A stretch of 64,000 nt of DNA, taken from Cristatella mucedo (taxonomy: Eukaryota; Bryozoa; Phylactolaemata; Cristatellidae). The stretch covers positions 12,655,221-12,719,220 of the forward strand of contig WPIO01000007.1 of the NCBI GenBank assembly GCA_009760855.2, given 5' to 3'. The notes under the pieces were generated by a model. The model ran no database searches and had not been told where the DNA came from. It saw nothing but the letters and a program-made list of their open reading frames with translations. Shown here in pieces: positions 21,245 through 32,194 of this stretch. The translations under genes were made by a program, and so were the position numbers. The stretch's first letter is position 1. Each line of letters starts with the position of its first letter.

Positions 21245-22850
21245 AGTTTCAGTCTGATTTCAAAGCTAATCACCCCATAGAGTCAGCATTGCTTCGGGTG
21301 TCTATCGCTTTACTTAGGAATGCAGACTTAGGTAGAGTCTCTCTGCTTGTTTTGCTCGATCTTTCGGCAGCTTTTGTTACTATCGATCATCAAGACCTTC
21401 TTGAGCACCTCTCACCTCGTCTGGGCATCACTGGCACTGCTCTGCAGTGGTTCAGGTCCTATCTCCGTGGGAGACTCCCGAGTATTGACGTGAATGGACA
21501 AAGATCATCCGAGAAACCACTGCAATATGGAGTACCTCAGGGCTCCATGCTAAGTCCCGTTCTTTTCACGATTTAAACTCTCCCTCTTGCTGATGTGATT
21601 GCCAAGCACAATCTAGGCTTTCACTTCTATGAGGATGACACTCAGTTGTACCTTTGTTTTGATCCCTCCCACCCCTCAAGCACGTCGAATTCTCTCAGCT
21701 ACCTTGCTGCATTTACTGATGACATCCCCACATGGATGGCAGCAAACTGTCTTAAATTTAATGACGATAAAAACTAACCTACTCGTTATGGGCAAACCAA
21801 GTGTGATTCAGAAATTGGAAAGGTTAAAGCTCACAATCGGCTCTGCCAAATTGTGTCCTGTTGAATCTGCACAAAGTTTTGGTGTCATGCTCCAAAGTGA
21901 CCGTTCATTAGACGATCGCATCAGTGCCATAGTAAAGTCTGCCAACTTTTAGCTACGTAGCGTTGTTAAAATTCCAAGTTTTTTTAGGTAGAGATACCAG
22001 CTCTAAATTGACCCATGCATTTGGGAAAAAGTCTTCGTGACTTCTCGTCTCGTGTGTAACTTACGGCTGGCTGGTCTACCTGCCAGGTCCCAATCAGCTG
22101 TACTTGCAGCTGGTGCAAAACTCTGCAGCTAGGCATGTCTGTCGTGAGCGGTATAGTTGCCAAATCACACCACTTTGGTCTAGCGGTTAAGGTGCTCGCC
22201 CCGACCAAGGTCTGACTGAGGTCGTGGGCTCGAGCCCCGAGGCATATGTGAAGCGCCTGAATAGAGATTAAGTTCTCTTGGGGTACTATATAAATGAATG
22301 AATTCTATTCATCACTTCTAGCTTATCTGCACTGGCTCCTAGTCAAGCAACGCATCAACTTCAAGGTGTCATCACTCACTTTCAGGTCCCTTTATTCTTT
22401 GGCTCCAGCCTACCTATCGAATTACTCTCTCACCTGGCTAAGTATCGTACCACCCACTTTTCGGAATCTAACAGTTTACCTATACCTTGTGCGAACCTAA
22501 AATTGTTTGGAGACCGTGCCTTTTGTTCGTATGCTCCCAAAGCCAGGAACTCTCTTCCGACATGCGTCACAACATACCCTGACTTGACTACATTGAAAAG
22601 ATAACTAAAAACGACTCTATGTATCACAGCATTTAGCGGATCTCTATGTATCGCATCATTTAGTGGATCGCTGTGATTCGTCCTTTATGTGCTTGTGCGG
22701 GCTGACACTGTGCATGCTGCCACTAAACATACCAACATGCCGACCCTATGCATGTCACCCCTTACCATGTTATTTTGTTGTTATTGAGCGTGCACTCATC
22801 ATTCAGTCTTGCTTCCTATGCAGCAAATGTAAGATACTGGCTGCAAGTCA
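21245..22850 (+). mobile_element. L2 copy, ~1.6 kb, interrupted by SINE-A
   Basis: The plus strand carries reverse transcriptase from VSLLVLLDLSAAFVTIDHQD (21330-21390) through RSYLRGRLPSIDVNGQRSSE and PLQYGVPQGSMLSPVLFTI to a stop near 21574-21576. It continues as DDTQLYLCFDP (the YADD-type region altered to YEDD), WMAANCLKFNDD and later blocks up to 'CQITPL'. SINE-A then interrupts it at 22176. The element resumes at 22318 with 'LHWLLVKQRINFKVSSLTFRS' and runs to a degraded 3' end near 22850. Several stops and indels make it inactive. Confidence 0.92.
22176..22304 (+). mobile_element. SINE-A, plus strand, nested in L2
   Basis: The tRNA-like head has 'tggtctagcggttaaggtgc' (A-box region) and 'gtcgtgggctcgagcccc' (B box, 22221-22238). 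The tail is 'agattaagttctcttggggt' then 'atataaatgaatgaa'. The flanks caccactt (22168-22175) and catcactt (22310-22317) match at seven of eight bases and interrupt one L2 sequence, so they are target duplications. RNA polymerase III internal promoter boxes are inferred from family knowledge. Confidence 0.9.
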
Positions 22851-23460
22851 TCTAATCTTGAACGGTTGACGTTCGTAAAGGTAAGCCACGAAGCTATCAG
22901 CAGAGTATGAAAAAGCGTTTACCGATTATGCAGTCATCTAAAACGGTCTGCTATATGTCACTCCACAAAGCTGAGCTGCGGTGTTAAACCTAAATAAACC
23001 CCGGAAGTAATAAATTTCTAGCCGGCGCTCGAAAGTAGATTGTAAATCAGTTTCTATATTGCTTGAGTATCTGCACACATTTACTGAAGTTCGATCAAGT
23101 TGTATTGCCATCGACATCATACGTAAACTAGTTAGCCACCGACGGCCCAACAGGTTAAAAGTCACTGCGAAAACTAGTTTACGCGTAGTCCAGCGCCGGA
23201 TTATGCCCAGAAAACCTTCCGGTAAGAACGTAAACCAGCGCGTACGACGTCCACTTACCGTCTACCTTCACTGCTTCAGCTTCACCTGCGAAAACTGTAC
23301 CGGCCTGCGTAGTAGTCTGCCTGCGTGGTAGTCTGGCTGCTGTCAAATCGGAATGTCTGCTTCTGCATTTTCTGTACATTAGCCTACATCTACCGGCTGC
23401 TGTTTGACTTTAGCCCCCTATTCAAGCTCTCCGCCGACTTCGCATCATTGTCGTAAAGGA
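22851..23460. other. Unassigned interval
   Basis: No repeat family recognised. A frame at 23059-23331 has no domain. Short direct repeats such as 'tgcgaaaact' recur. Confidence 0.35.
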
Positions 23461-24375
23461 GACTGCTTTCGTCGTTCGAGCTCCGCAGCTCTACTTCGGG
23501 TTATCAGTCGGCGCGGCGCGGCGTCCCCGAGGGAACGCGGCCCCGACGGGCAGTTGCTGAGCGACGGGCAGTTGCTGAGCGACGCCGAGCGGGCGCTTAA
23601 AGGCTCGCGGCGGAGGGTGGGTGGCCGGAGACTGGCTGCCTGCCGCCCACCTTCCGCCGGCCGCTGACGCTGTCACCGACACAGCACGCGCCGCCGCCTC
23701 CGCGCGAAACGAGGCAACGAGGCGGGCTCGCTATTTCGCGGCGCGATGGGAAAATCAGGGTAACCTAAGTGAAAGATAAGCTCGCCATGCTGGAGGCGAG
23801 AAAGCGCAATAGGCGAGCGATTGCGTGCGCACTCGCTGCAGCGGCTCCGGTGGCCCCGGGCCTGCAAGACAGAGCTGTCATCTCTCCGCAGCTAATGCAA
23901 TCAAGTGCCCCGGCAGCGCCGAGCGGCCGTCGGCGAAGGCGTTAGCGGCGCGTCGCGGCTAGCCGTCTTGAGCGATCCGTTGTCGTCGGCTTGTCGCCAA
24001 TCTTAGCTCACTCTTATCCCTCTCGTCCATTGTCGCCGCCGCCGACGTCGTCGTCGAGTTGCCGTTTGTCACTCGATCTTGAAGAAAAGCGTGTGACGCC
24101 AAATCGATCGTCCGCGCGCGTGCCGATTCTTCTCGACCCAGAGGCACCAGAAGCCCGCCGAGCGAACAGCGGCGATTTTTCTCGCCGCTGTCAGCTTCGT
24201 TTCGAACGGCGGCGGCAGCGTGAACCCGAAGGTGATCGTCGATCTGTCGCCGATCTGTCGCCTTCTGTCGCGAGCGCCGCCGCCGGCGCGGCGGCGCTCG
24301 CGACGCCCGAAGAACTGCAGCTGCCTTCGTCCTTGGATCGCTTTGAAGCGACAGCGGAATAGAATCGCGAGGCGC

Positions 24376-24392
24376 CGTCGCCGCCGCCGCCA

Positions 24393-24462
<70 letters not shown>
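24376..24462. repeat. (CCG)n microsatellite, ~29 units
   Basis: A long run of CCG with few interruptions. Poly-Ala/Gly/Arg frames across it are artefacts. Confidence 0.98.
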
Positions 24463-24570
24463 AGCTGGCAGAGCAAAGCTCTGAGAAGCACCGCCGCCGG
24501 CAGAGCGCTTTATGAAGCGTCGTCGCCGACGAGAGCCGTCGGAGGCGGCGCGGTGGAGGCGGCGCTGCGG

Positions 24571-24619
24571 CGGCGGCGGCACTGCGCCGGCCGCCTCGGC
24601 CGGCGCAGTGCCGCCGCCG
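24571..24619. repeat. Perfect hairpin: 23-bp arms, 3-base loop
   Basis: The left arm CGGCGGCGGCACTGCGCCGG plus CCG pairs perfectly with the right arm across CCT. It lies about 110 bases after the (CCG)n run. Confidence 0.97.
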
Positions 24620-25706
24620 GTATTTTAGGTATTTTAGTCGATTTGAGCTCGAGGCCACAGAGCCGTTGGTGTACGTCACGGCCACTGTTGAACCTGTCTC
24701 CATCTGTCGCTGTCAAATAGACTTAAACTAGAAACGGAATGGCGCGTCGTCGAGCGCGAGAGCTGCGCCGCCGCGCTAGCACCGCTCGGTGAACAAAGCT
24801 CTCAAGCGCCGCAACTCGCACTGGCACTTGCGCAATGCGACACGGTCGAGCTGTGCCGAGTCCGCGGGCGGCGTCCAGGCACTCGGAATGTCGCGACCTC
24901 GAGTCCTCGCAGCCTCGTGCAGCCGGTAGCTCGCCGAGCGAGCATCCATATCTAGCGCATCTAGCGCTGTCGAAGGGCCGCCTTCGAGAGCGCCGCTGCC
25001 GTGCGTGACCTGCTAGCTCGGACGCTCCGGAGAGAAGAGCGAACCGCGACACTGCGAAATTCTGTCAGCTGACTACTCAGAGGCGGCCCTCGATAAGTGC
25101 GCGTCGCGCGTTCGTTTGTTTGCTCGGCACGTGCGTCGGCCGCCCGCCGCAGCTTCCGCCAGCCCCGGGTGTTCGTAGATTGCGCAGCGGCGAGCTGCGT
25201 CCAGATTTCGCGCCCGCGCCGGTCGCTTCCGCTAGCGCCGCTTAACTCCGCCTGCTCGCTCAGAGCTGTAGTCGCCACGGACGCGTAGCGCCTACGCGCC
25301 TTACGCCTCAGCCGCACGGCCTCGTGAGAGAGCGGAAGTTATACGTGCACATCCGGTCCGCTTCGTTGCCGCTGAGGCGGGGCTGGACGCGCGTTCGCTC
25401 AGCCCTTGACCAAGCCAGCGATCTGCCGCCGGGAGGCGACTTCGCCCGCTCTTTGCTGCCGACATCGGCCTACGCGAAGTGCACCGATTGCCACAAGCAC
25501 TGATCGCCACACGAACCGATCGCCACACAAGCACCGATCGCCACACGAACCGGTCGCCACACGAGCACCGAGCTTTCGCCGCGATCCGACGGCGTCTCCG
25601 CCCGCCGGAGCTTGCGGCCGCGAAAAGCGTCGTGATTTCGGGAGGTTTGTTGGCGGAAAGCCCGGCGTTAAAGAGTGCAGGTGCCCGACCGGCGGCACCG
25701 GCAACT

Positions 25707-25746
25707 CTCGAGAGCTGCGCCGAGTGATCGGAGCGCAGCTCTCGAG
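25707..25746. repeat. Perfect hairpin: 14-bp arms
   Basis: CTCGAGAGCTGCGC pairs with GCGCAGCTCTCGAG across a 12-base loop. Confidence 0.93.
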
Positions 25747-26299
25747 CTGCGCGTACCGACTCGAACGAGCAATCGTTTGGCCGACGACGGCGTGCGTGCA
25801 GCAGTTGTCCGTCGGCTCGCTAAAGCCTGAGGTTCCGCCAGAACTCGCCAGAACGAGGCTACAATAGCCAGGGCAGCGAAGTGAGGCGATCCATCGTCAT
25901 TATCGATAAGTAGCGGGACTTGCAATGCTCGGCGATCTCATCGCGAAAGCTTAATCCGCTGGCGTGCACGTGGTACGCGGCCCAGAGTGCAGCATGACAC
26001 CGCAGTTGTACGGACGAGCCTTTGCTCACATAGCACTAGGATTACGTCTGCCTTGACCACTTCTTGCATCGATGTAATGCCACAGCTTTGCTCACTCTGC
26101 TTTCCCCTAAAGACGGCGCGGGGTTGTAGTCAGTCGCATAGTCGTTTTGCCACTGTGGAACTTCGATTGCCTGTGACCTAGACCATGGTGCTTGCATAGG
26201 CCGAGGGTTAAACCGGTTAGAGTCGCCGCGAGCTGTAAAGTTGGTCCAAATCCACGGTAGCATAGTATGACAGGCTGTCGTCACCATTTTAGTCAACGG

Positions 26300-29200
26300 C
26301 CGGAAGTGCCGATTCTGTTTGCACGCAGACAATGCCAGGCAAAGCATGTGCATTCTACAAACGATCCCCTGTGGAGGAATGTTGCTGACCGTCATTTCCG
26401 TTAAACTAAACGAGGATGATGTTCTTCGTCAGTCAGCTTTTTCCGTTCTTTCGAGCGAAACAGATAGTCATAGTGTAAAGCAAAACGTCTTGCGTCATTC
26501 CGTATCTGATTAGATACGAAATGTCACTAACCTTGCCTTTAATGACGCATAGGCGTCGTCAGTGACGTTAAAGTTTGACGCTGAGTTCAGGTGATTTTCA
26601 TCGGTTCCGCAGTCACACTTGCTCTCCCTCTTGAAAAGGCAGACAGTGAGCTGGCTTCTAGTTTGTTTACTCTTTCGTCTTCCGCCTTTTGCAGTTTTCA
26701 TTACTTGACCGATTGCGTCGTAGGCTCGTTGTTGGACACGATTTTTTAACGGATCGTAGCTAGGCATTGTTGCCGCTGGTGTATCTTTCCTATATGGCCA
26801 ATACAGGTTCGCCAATATTGCATCGTGGTGGATTTGATGCGTCCTGAGATCAAGCATTTTTTCGTACGCTTTTTCATGCGAAGCAGTCGTCAGAGTTGTT
26901 GCAGTAGTCCCGACGTAAAGTCTCCACCTTGGTCAATACGCACGCTCGTCGGGACGCTATTGATAAGTACAGTAATGTGGATGATAACTTCCGCAACCAT
27001 TTCAGCGAGGGCTTGTTCGGTAGAGGCAGAGCAACAATGTACTCTGAGAAATATTCGTGGAAGACGAGAAGATGCTCGTTGCCACCTGACGTTTCCGAAA
27101 AGTTGCACTTAAGGTCTACCTGGGTAAACTCAGACGGCTTGCATGACGTCGGTTACCTGTGACCAAGTGGAGTCGTTTGTTTCCAAGCAGGTGGTCGGCG
27201 CTCCTTGGAGGGAGCACGAGACTTGACCCAATTTATCAAAATCCTTCTTCATTCCTAAACAGAATAATAAGAACTCATAGAGACCATCGAGAAGCTCGTC
27301 TCCGTATCAGGGTGCCCAGCAGCTGGGTAGTCATAAAGAAGAGCCCTCGAAGTTGGGGCTTCGAGTTGTTATTCGACTACCGTCTAGTGTGCAAGGCACA
27401 ACTGTTGCAGTTTCCGCACAAATTTCGGACTGCATCGCTTAGAAACCCAGAAGGCTCTCGCTTGCCGAGCTCCGAACGCAGGGATGTCGAATAAGGATCC
27501 TGATTCTGTACTTGGCTGATATCTTCTAGTGAGAATTTGCACTCTCTAAAGTAGTAGCTGCGACGCGATGAGGTGCCCGGCTTGAAGCATCGGCAACAAC
27601 ATTAGCCTTCCCAAATGTGTGAAACACCTTGAGATCGAACTCATCAAACTTGCAGGCCCAGCGCCACAGACTGCCAGCTGTTCCCTCTGCTATGTTCTTA
27701 AGAAATAACCACTTGACAGTCTCTTGGTCAGTGTACAGAGTGAACGTAGTGCCCAAAAATTAGGGTTTGTACACTTTCAGCGTCTTCACTACTGCAAGGC
27801 ACTTCAGCGTAGTTGCCGAGTACTTCGCCTCTCTGGAATTCAGCTTTCGCTCTCCAAATTCTACCGGCCGTGCTCCCCGTGGTTATCGAGCCGTTCTAGG
27901 ACGAATCCAACCAGCACCGAGGAATCATCACGAGTTACGACGAACGAAAGGTCTGGATCTGGGAGCTTTAGCCCTATGTCGTAGATGACCAGCACTTTTA
28001 GTTTTTTCAAGGCAAATTCGCATTTTTCAGATCACTTGAACTGCTTCAGCTGGTCATAGAGGCCAGCAGAAATTCGTGAAAAGCCTGTGAGAAAATTTCG
28101 ATAGAGCCTTGGGAAGCTAGACAGTTCGTCAGCATGCGTTGGTGCTCGTCAGTCGTTGATGACTGACGTTTCTGCCATTGATCTAAAGCTTCCTGCAGAC
28201 GCAGCTGTCCCAGGAAGGCAACTTGCTGCTGCCAATAGAAAAAATACAGTCTTTCCTAAAGAGTGTAAACCCAGCATGACCTGAAATTTCCTAGAAATCT
28301 ATCGAAGCCAGCCGTACGATCATTCCAAGTTTTGTCAAAGCAAACGAAGTCACCGATGTATTTTAGGACGTCTTCAGTATCAAGCGCGTGAAATAGGTCA
28401 TTGAACACACGTTGGAGTAGCACTAAAGCATTGTTGAGTCAGATTGACAAACAACGATGCTACGAGAAAAACGTGGGTGATGCAAACACGATTTTCGGTC
28501 TACCTGCTTTCGAAACCTAGATTCAGTGCTACCTGATGGATGTGATGTCTGAGCTGCTAAAAGAAAACTTGGCGAAGTGTGAAGACAGTCCAGCGTATCT
28601 GTGAGACTGGGGCCATTGGTATCTGTCCCTCGCATTAACCTTATTGAGTTAGCGAGAATCGGCACGAACTTTAAGGTCGCCCTAGGGCGTTTTGACGACA
28701 TCTAAAGGTGAGGCCCACGGACTAGTAGATCGTTTGACGATGACATCGCTCACTAGATTAACGAGCTGCTTCCTACCTGGGCCTGTTAAGCGAGCGGAAG
28801 GCCTATAGAGCGCTGTAGGTAAAAACTTGGCGATGTTTCGTAAGCAAACTTTTTAGAATGTTTCCCTGGTTCCCTGACAAATGGGAATTCTATCTTTTCC
28901 GCGTCCAGTTTGTGCAGGCTTTTCTCCTGGTTGCCTTCGCACTCTGAGCACCCTATTTCTGCAACCGTTCAACATGTCCAATCGACTGATTGACATGCAA
29001 CGTCACCGGTTTTTCCCTGGAGCTCATGTTCTCACTCAGATTCAACCTTTACTTTGTGGAATCATCAGCGTTTTGCTCAAAAGTACACCATCCATCTGAT
29101 TAGATCCTTCACACTAGAGTTCTCTGCTTACCCCTGGGCTGGGCTGAGGTTCAGCCCGCTGTCGACGGAGACAGAGTACGGCCGAGTTGTTTTTGTACCG

Positions 29201-29640
29201 GGTGATGGCAACGTCGCCAATATTCGTAAATGTCCTTACTGATTGCTAGTCAGTATGTGACAGCTGTCGAAGATACGCCTTAGCACCGTCACCTTCTGGG
29301 TGCATAGTCAAAGAATGCCTCCGCCGTCTCGCTTGGCCATTCATTAGCAGCGACGTACCATTCAAAATCCTCAGGATATTCGCGAATTCCGCGTGTTCCT
29401 ACAGGGCCAGACGATTCTCCGGCTGGCAATTGACCTCCGTAGGACATCGGTGCCACCAAGTGTAAGAAGGCACCACAACAGTCGAGATAAGCGCCGTTCT
29501 TGACGCACTAAGGGAATCGGGCGTGCCTTGACTCCTTCGCGTGCCGACGTAACGTCACAAGAGGGCTGTCTCCAAATGATTTGCGATTGATTAGAGGTCT
29601 TGTTAAGCGACCCCGGTCAGAGGATCTGGTACCGCGGTAG
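26300..29640 (-). mobile_element. Second Gypsy-type element, minus strand, heavily decayed
   Basis: Minus-strand pieces in the right order: a reverse transcriptase palm block (LQRVFNDLF...LKYIGDFVCFDKTW) near 28310-28430, where the usual Y-x-DD reads YIGD; an RNase H end and connection at 27526-27756 (LYTDQETVKWLF and KANVVADASSRAP); a 'YDYPAAGH' integrase zinc-region remnant near 27320; the integrase core 'SVPTSVRIDQGGDFTS' at 26890-26950; and an integrase C-terminal part at 26510-26857. A primer site and LTR border are suggested near 29440-29475 (reverse: 'cttcttaca' then 'cttggtggcacc'). The other LTR was not found and outer limits are approximate. Different sequence from the element at 1.2-5.4 kb. 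Confidence 0.78.
29461..29640 (-). repeat. Possible LTR edge of the second Gypsy element
   Basis: On the plus strand the sequence turns from a 'ggtgccaccaag' primer-like site into 'tgtaagaaggcacc', which in reverse is an LTR end '...ttaca'. The far edge is not defined because no second copy was seen. Confidence 0.4.
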
Positions 29641-30070
29641 GAGTGCTGATTAGAAAATATTTCAGATTGGCTGGCTTGAGCAAAAGAATGATGATGGCAC
29701 AGTTACAAAAATGATTGAGTGATGGGTCTGCAAGGTTGATGCCCTGAGTGGAAGCTCGTGCAGGTGAGAGGCAAGCGGTGCAGCGTGACAGCTGGGCTCT
29801 GCACGAAAGAGTTTTGCATCAACGGCGGCAGCCATTAGCGGCTCATTTAGCAAAGGCATGAAGACCTGAATGCATCCGGGCTGCTTCGAACGCTGCCCCT
29901 CTGGGCCTTTTCGTGACCGTCCTTGGACGGCGCTTGGTAGCGACAGACAGCTCCGACATAAGATACCCGCGACGGCGAGGCGCAGTTTGTCGCGGCGATG
30001 CGGTCGGCGATCCGGTCCAGATGCCCGTCTCGGCTGCGCAGGATGTATAAGTTGAGCGGTCTTCTTAGCG
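29641..30070. other. Unassigned interval
   Basis: No repeat or coding signal recognised beyond the possible LTR continuation. Confidence 0.3.
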
Positions 30071-31330
30071 AATAGATCCTACTGGTCAGCCTCGCGCGAA
30101 GAAGCGGCGCGTCGCGGCGCGTCGCCTTTGTCTACGCGGCTTGCGTGCGCTAAACGAGCTGTCCAATCGCCACGAGTAGCACTAATGCGCGCTACGTCTT
30201 GGAGCGGGGACGGGGCCATGGAGGCCACGTGGCCATCTTGCTTCGTCTTGGAGCTTGGCGGGGGCCATGCGACGCGCTCGCTCGGTCGCTCCGCCCAGAA
30301 AGCTCGCTGCGACGCGAGCGCTTCACCGAGACCGCCTCCGACGAGTGAGAGCGCTCAATCGATCGACTCACCACCTCGCGACGTCTATCGACAAACTATA
30401 TTGCGGGTGTCAGTGCGTCGTGGAAAAACCGCGGCTTTTCAACAAGAGACGAGCAGTCGCCGCGATCGTGACTGCGAGGCGCGCGCAGTCCGCACCGGTT
30501 GAGCGCACCACGCGTGGCGGAAGTGCGCTTAAAAGTGAGCTTTGCTGCGTCAGTCGCTGTCTCGCACGCGGTCGGGCGAAATAGGATCGCGCACAACCGG
30601 CGCCAGAAGCCGTCGCCGATTGCGTGCGAAGAACTCTAAGATGGGAAAAATAGGGGTTGAAAACATGCTTTAAAAGAAAACAGAAAACGGGCTCCGGGTC
30701 GCACGTTGGCCGCGAACTACCGCGATTTACTTACGCAAGCGATTCGATGAACTCAGGGTGACCGCCACCTACGCTCGGCCGCCGCGGGCAGCGGGACAGA
30801 TGCGAGGTGCTAATACACTACGCCGCAGGCGCCGCAGTCAGAGGCCAGAGGCGGTCTGCCCTCATCTCGAGACGAGACGCCCGTCGCACGGACGCGCCCG
30901 TCCTCCTCGCACCAGCCGCACCAGCCCAGCTTCTTCTTCAAGGGGGCAAATCGCGCGCGGCCCGGCCACTGTCAGCCCGACGCGGTCCAGACAGGCAAGG
31001 TCGCAGGTACGCAGCCGCTGCGGGCATAACGGCGGACATGGAGGCGAGGCGAGGCGGCGAGACACTTCAGCAGCACCTGGCAACCGCGGAGCCGGAGCCG
31101 CTGGCGGCGCCAGGCGGCCTTCGCTCGGATCGGCCGGTGGGAGGGAGCTCGCATTGCTAATCATCCGGTCACCGCCGGGGCGCGGCGAGCGCCCCGCGAA
31201 ACGCTTGCGCCTCCTTAATGAATAAGAAAATCGACTTTCGTTTATTGCGCATTAGAGGCACGTGAATCGCGTTCGACGCGCTCTGGCGTCGCCGCGGAGG
31301 AAACTCATTACACCTCGCGTCGCCGCGAAC
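30071..31330. other. CpG-rich island upstream of the secreted-peptide gene
   Basis: CpG-dense DNA that leads into the gene at 31.4 kb. Frames such as 30758-31225 have no domain. It probably holds proximal regulatory sequence for that gene; this is inferred from position only. Confidence 0.5.
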
Positions 31331-31332
31331 CG

Positions 31333-31340
31333 TATTTATA
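31333..31340 (+). promoter_or_regulatory. Candidate TATA box of the secreted-peptide gene
   Basis: TATTTATA stands out in CpG-rich sequence 85-92 bases before the start codon, leaving room for a short 5' untranslated region beginning near 31360-31380. Confidence 0.6.
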
Positions 31341-31424
31341 CGCGATGCGGCGGCATTGTCGACCCAGGCAGACGATTCAGAGATTCCTCGCTGCTGGCAA
31401 GCGGAGAGCCAGCGACCGGCGGCG

Positions 31425-31541
31425 ATGGCCGACTCCAAGATTGTCGCCGCGTTGACCGTTATTCTGCTGGCTTGTGCAGCCGTCGGCGGCGCAGCGGCCT
31501 GGGCCCGCGCGCCCTATCACGCGACGAGACAGAGAGACCAG
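31425..31541 (+). CDS. Exon 1: start codon and signal peptide
   Basis: The first ATG of this frame sits in a good context (GGCGGCGATGG, G at -3 and +4). Thirty-nine codons encode a short charged start, a hydrophobic core and a likely cleavage region around AAAWA-RAP. The exon ends CAG|GTGAGT, a perfect donor, in phase 0. The frame runs on into the intron, so a simple ORF caller extends it wrongly to 31730. Confidence 0.85.
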
Positions 31542-32149
31542 GTGAGTGCAGCTTCTTTGATTGCATCGAAGGCGACGCTACGACCAAATGGCGCGGCAGA
31601 GCCTCGTTGGTTGGGCATGGCGGTCGCTTCCACGGCTGCGGCTGATGTCGCGACAGCGACGGTGGCGGCTACAGCGGCGGCATTGAGCGGCGGAATCGGG
31701 CTGAGACGACGAGAGAATCGGCCGCGGTAACCTGTTCGCTGATCGCTGGGCGAGTCAGTCACTGCGCTGGCGTAGTCCGTACCGGGGACGCGCAGACTTC
31801 CCGGGGTGCCGCACGCCGGCCGCCGCCGCCGCCGCTGCCGCCGCGGCCGAGTCCGGGGCTCGAAACTTCGCGCTCAGAGGAGTCGGCAAAGCGGCAAACC
31901 GCAGAGACGTCTCCGCGGAGACGTCTGCTCTATGCCGCAAAGCGTGTCGCGCTGAGCAGAAGCGTTCTGCTCGCTCGAAATATACAAATAGATAGTCGAC
32001 CCTGATCTCAGGGTAAATTCGCCGCGAGGTCATTCCCGTGCTCTGCGACAGCCGGGCGGTTTACCGTCCACTGGCTCGGCTCAGGCGAGCTTAGCAGGGA
32101 GCGTAGAGTCAGCGCCGATCGGGGCCGGGCTCGGGAAGGGGCGAGCGAG

Positions 32150-32194
<45 letters not shown>

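Larger units (their letters stand above)
23461..25900. other. CpG-rich island with (CCG)n and hairpins
   Basis: About 2.4 kb of CpG-rich DNA. Overlapping frames on both strands are low-complexity. Local repeats include a doubled 'gacgggcagttgctgagc' near 23547-23582 and 'cgatcgccacacgaacc'-type repeats at 25500-25565. I found no supported exon. It has the look of a promoter region. Confidence 0.5.

Noticed and set aside
31356-31730. Single-exon 124-codon gene starting at 31356
   Set aside because: 31356 is a TTG, not an ATG. The first ATG is at 31425, and the reading beyond 31541 passes a perfect donor into low-complexity sequence. The spliced model explains the data better.
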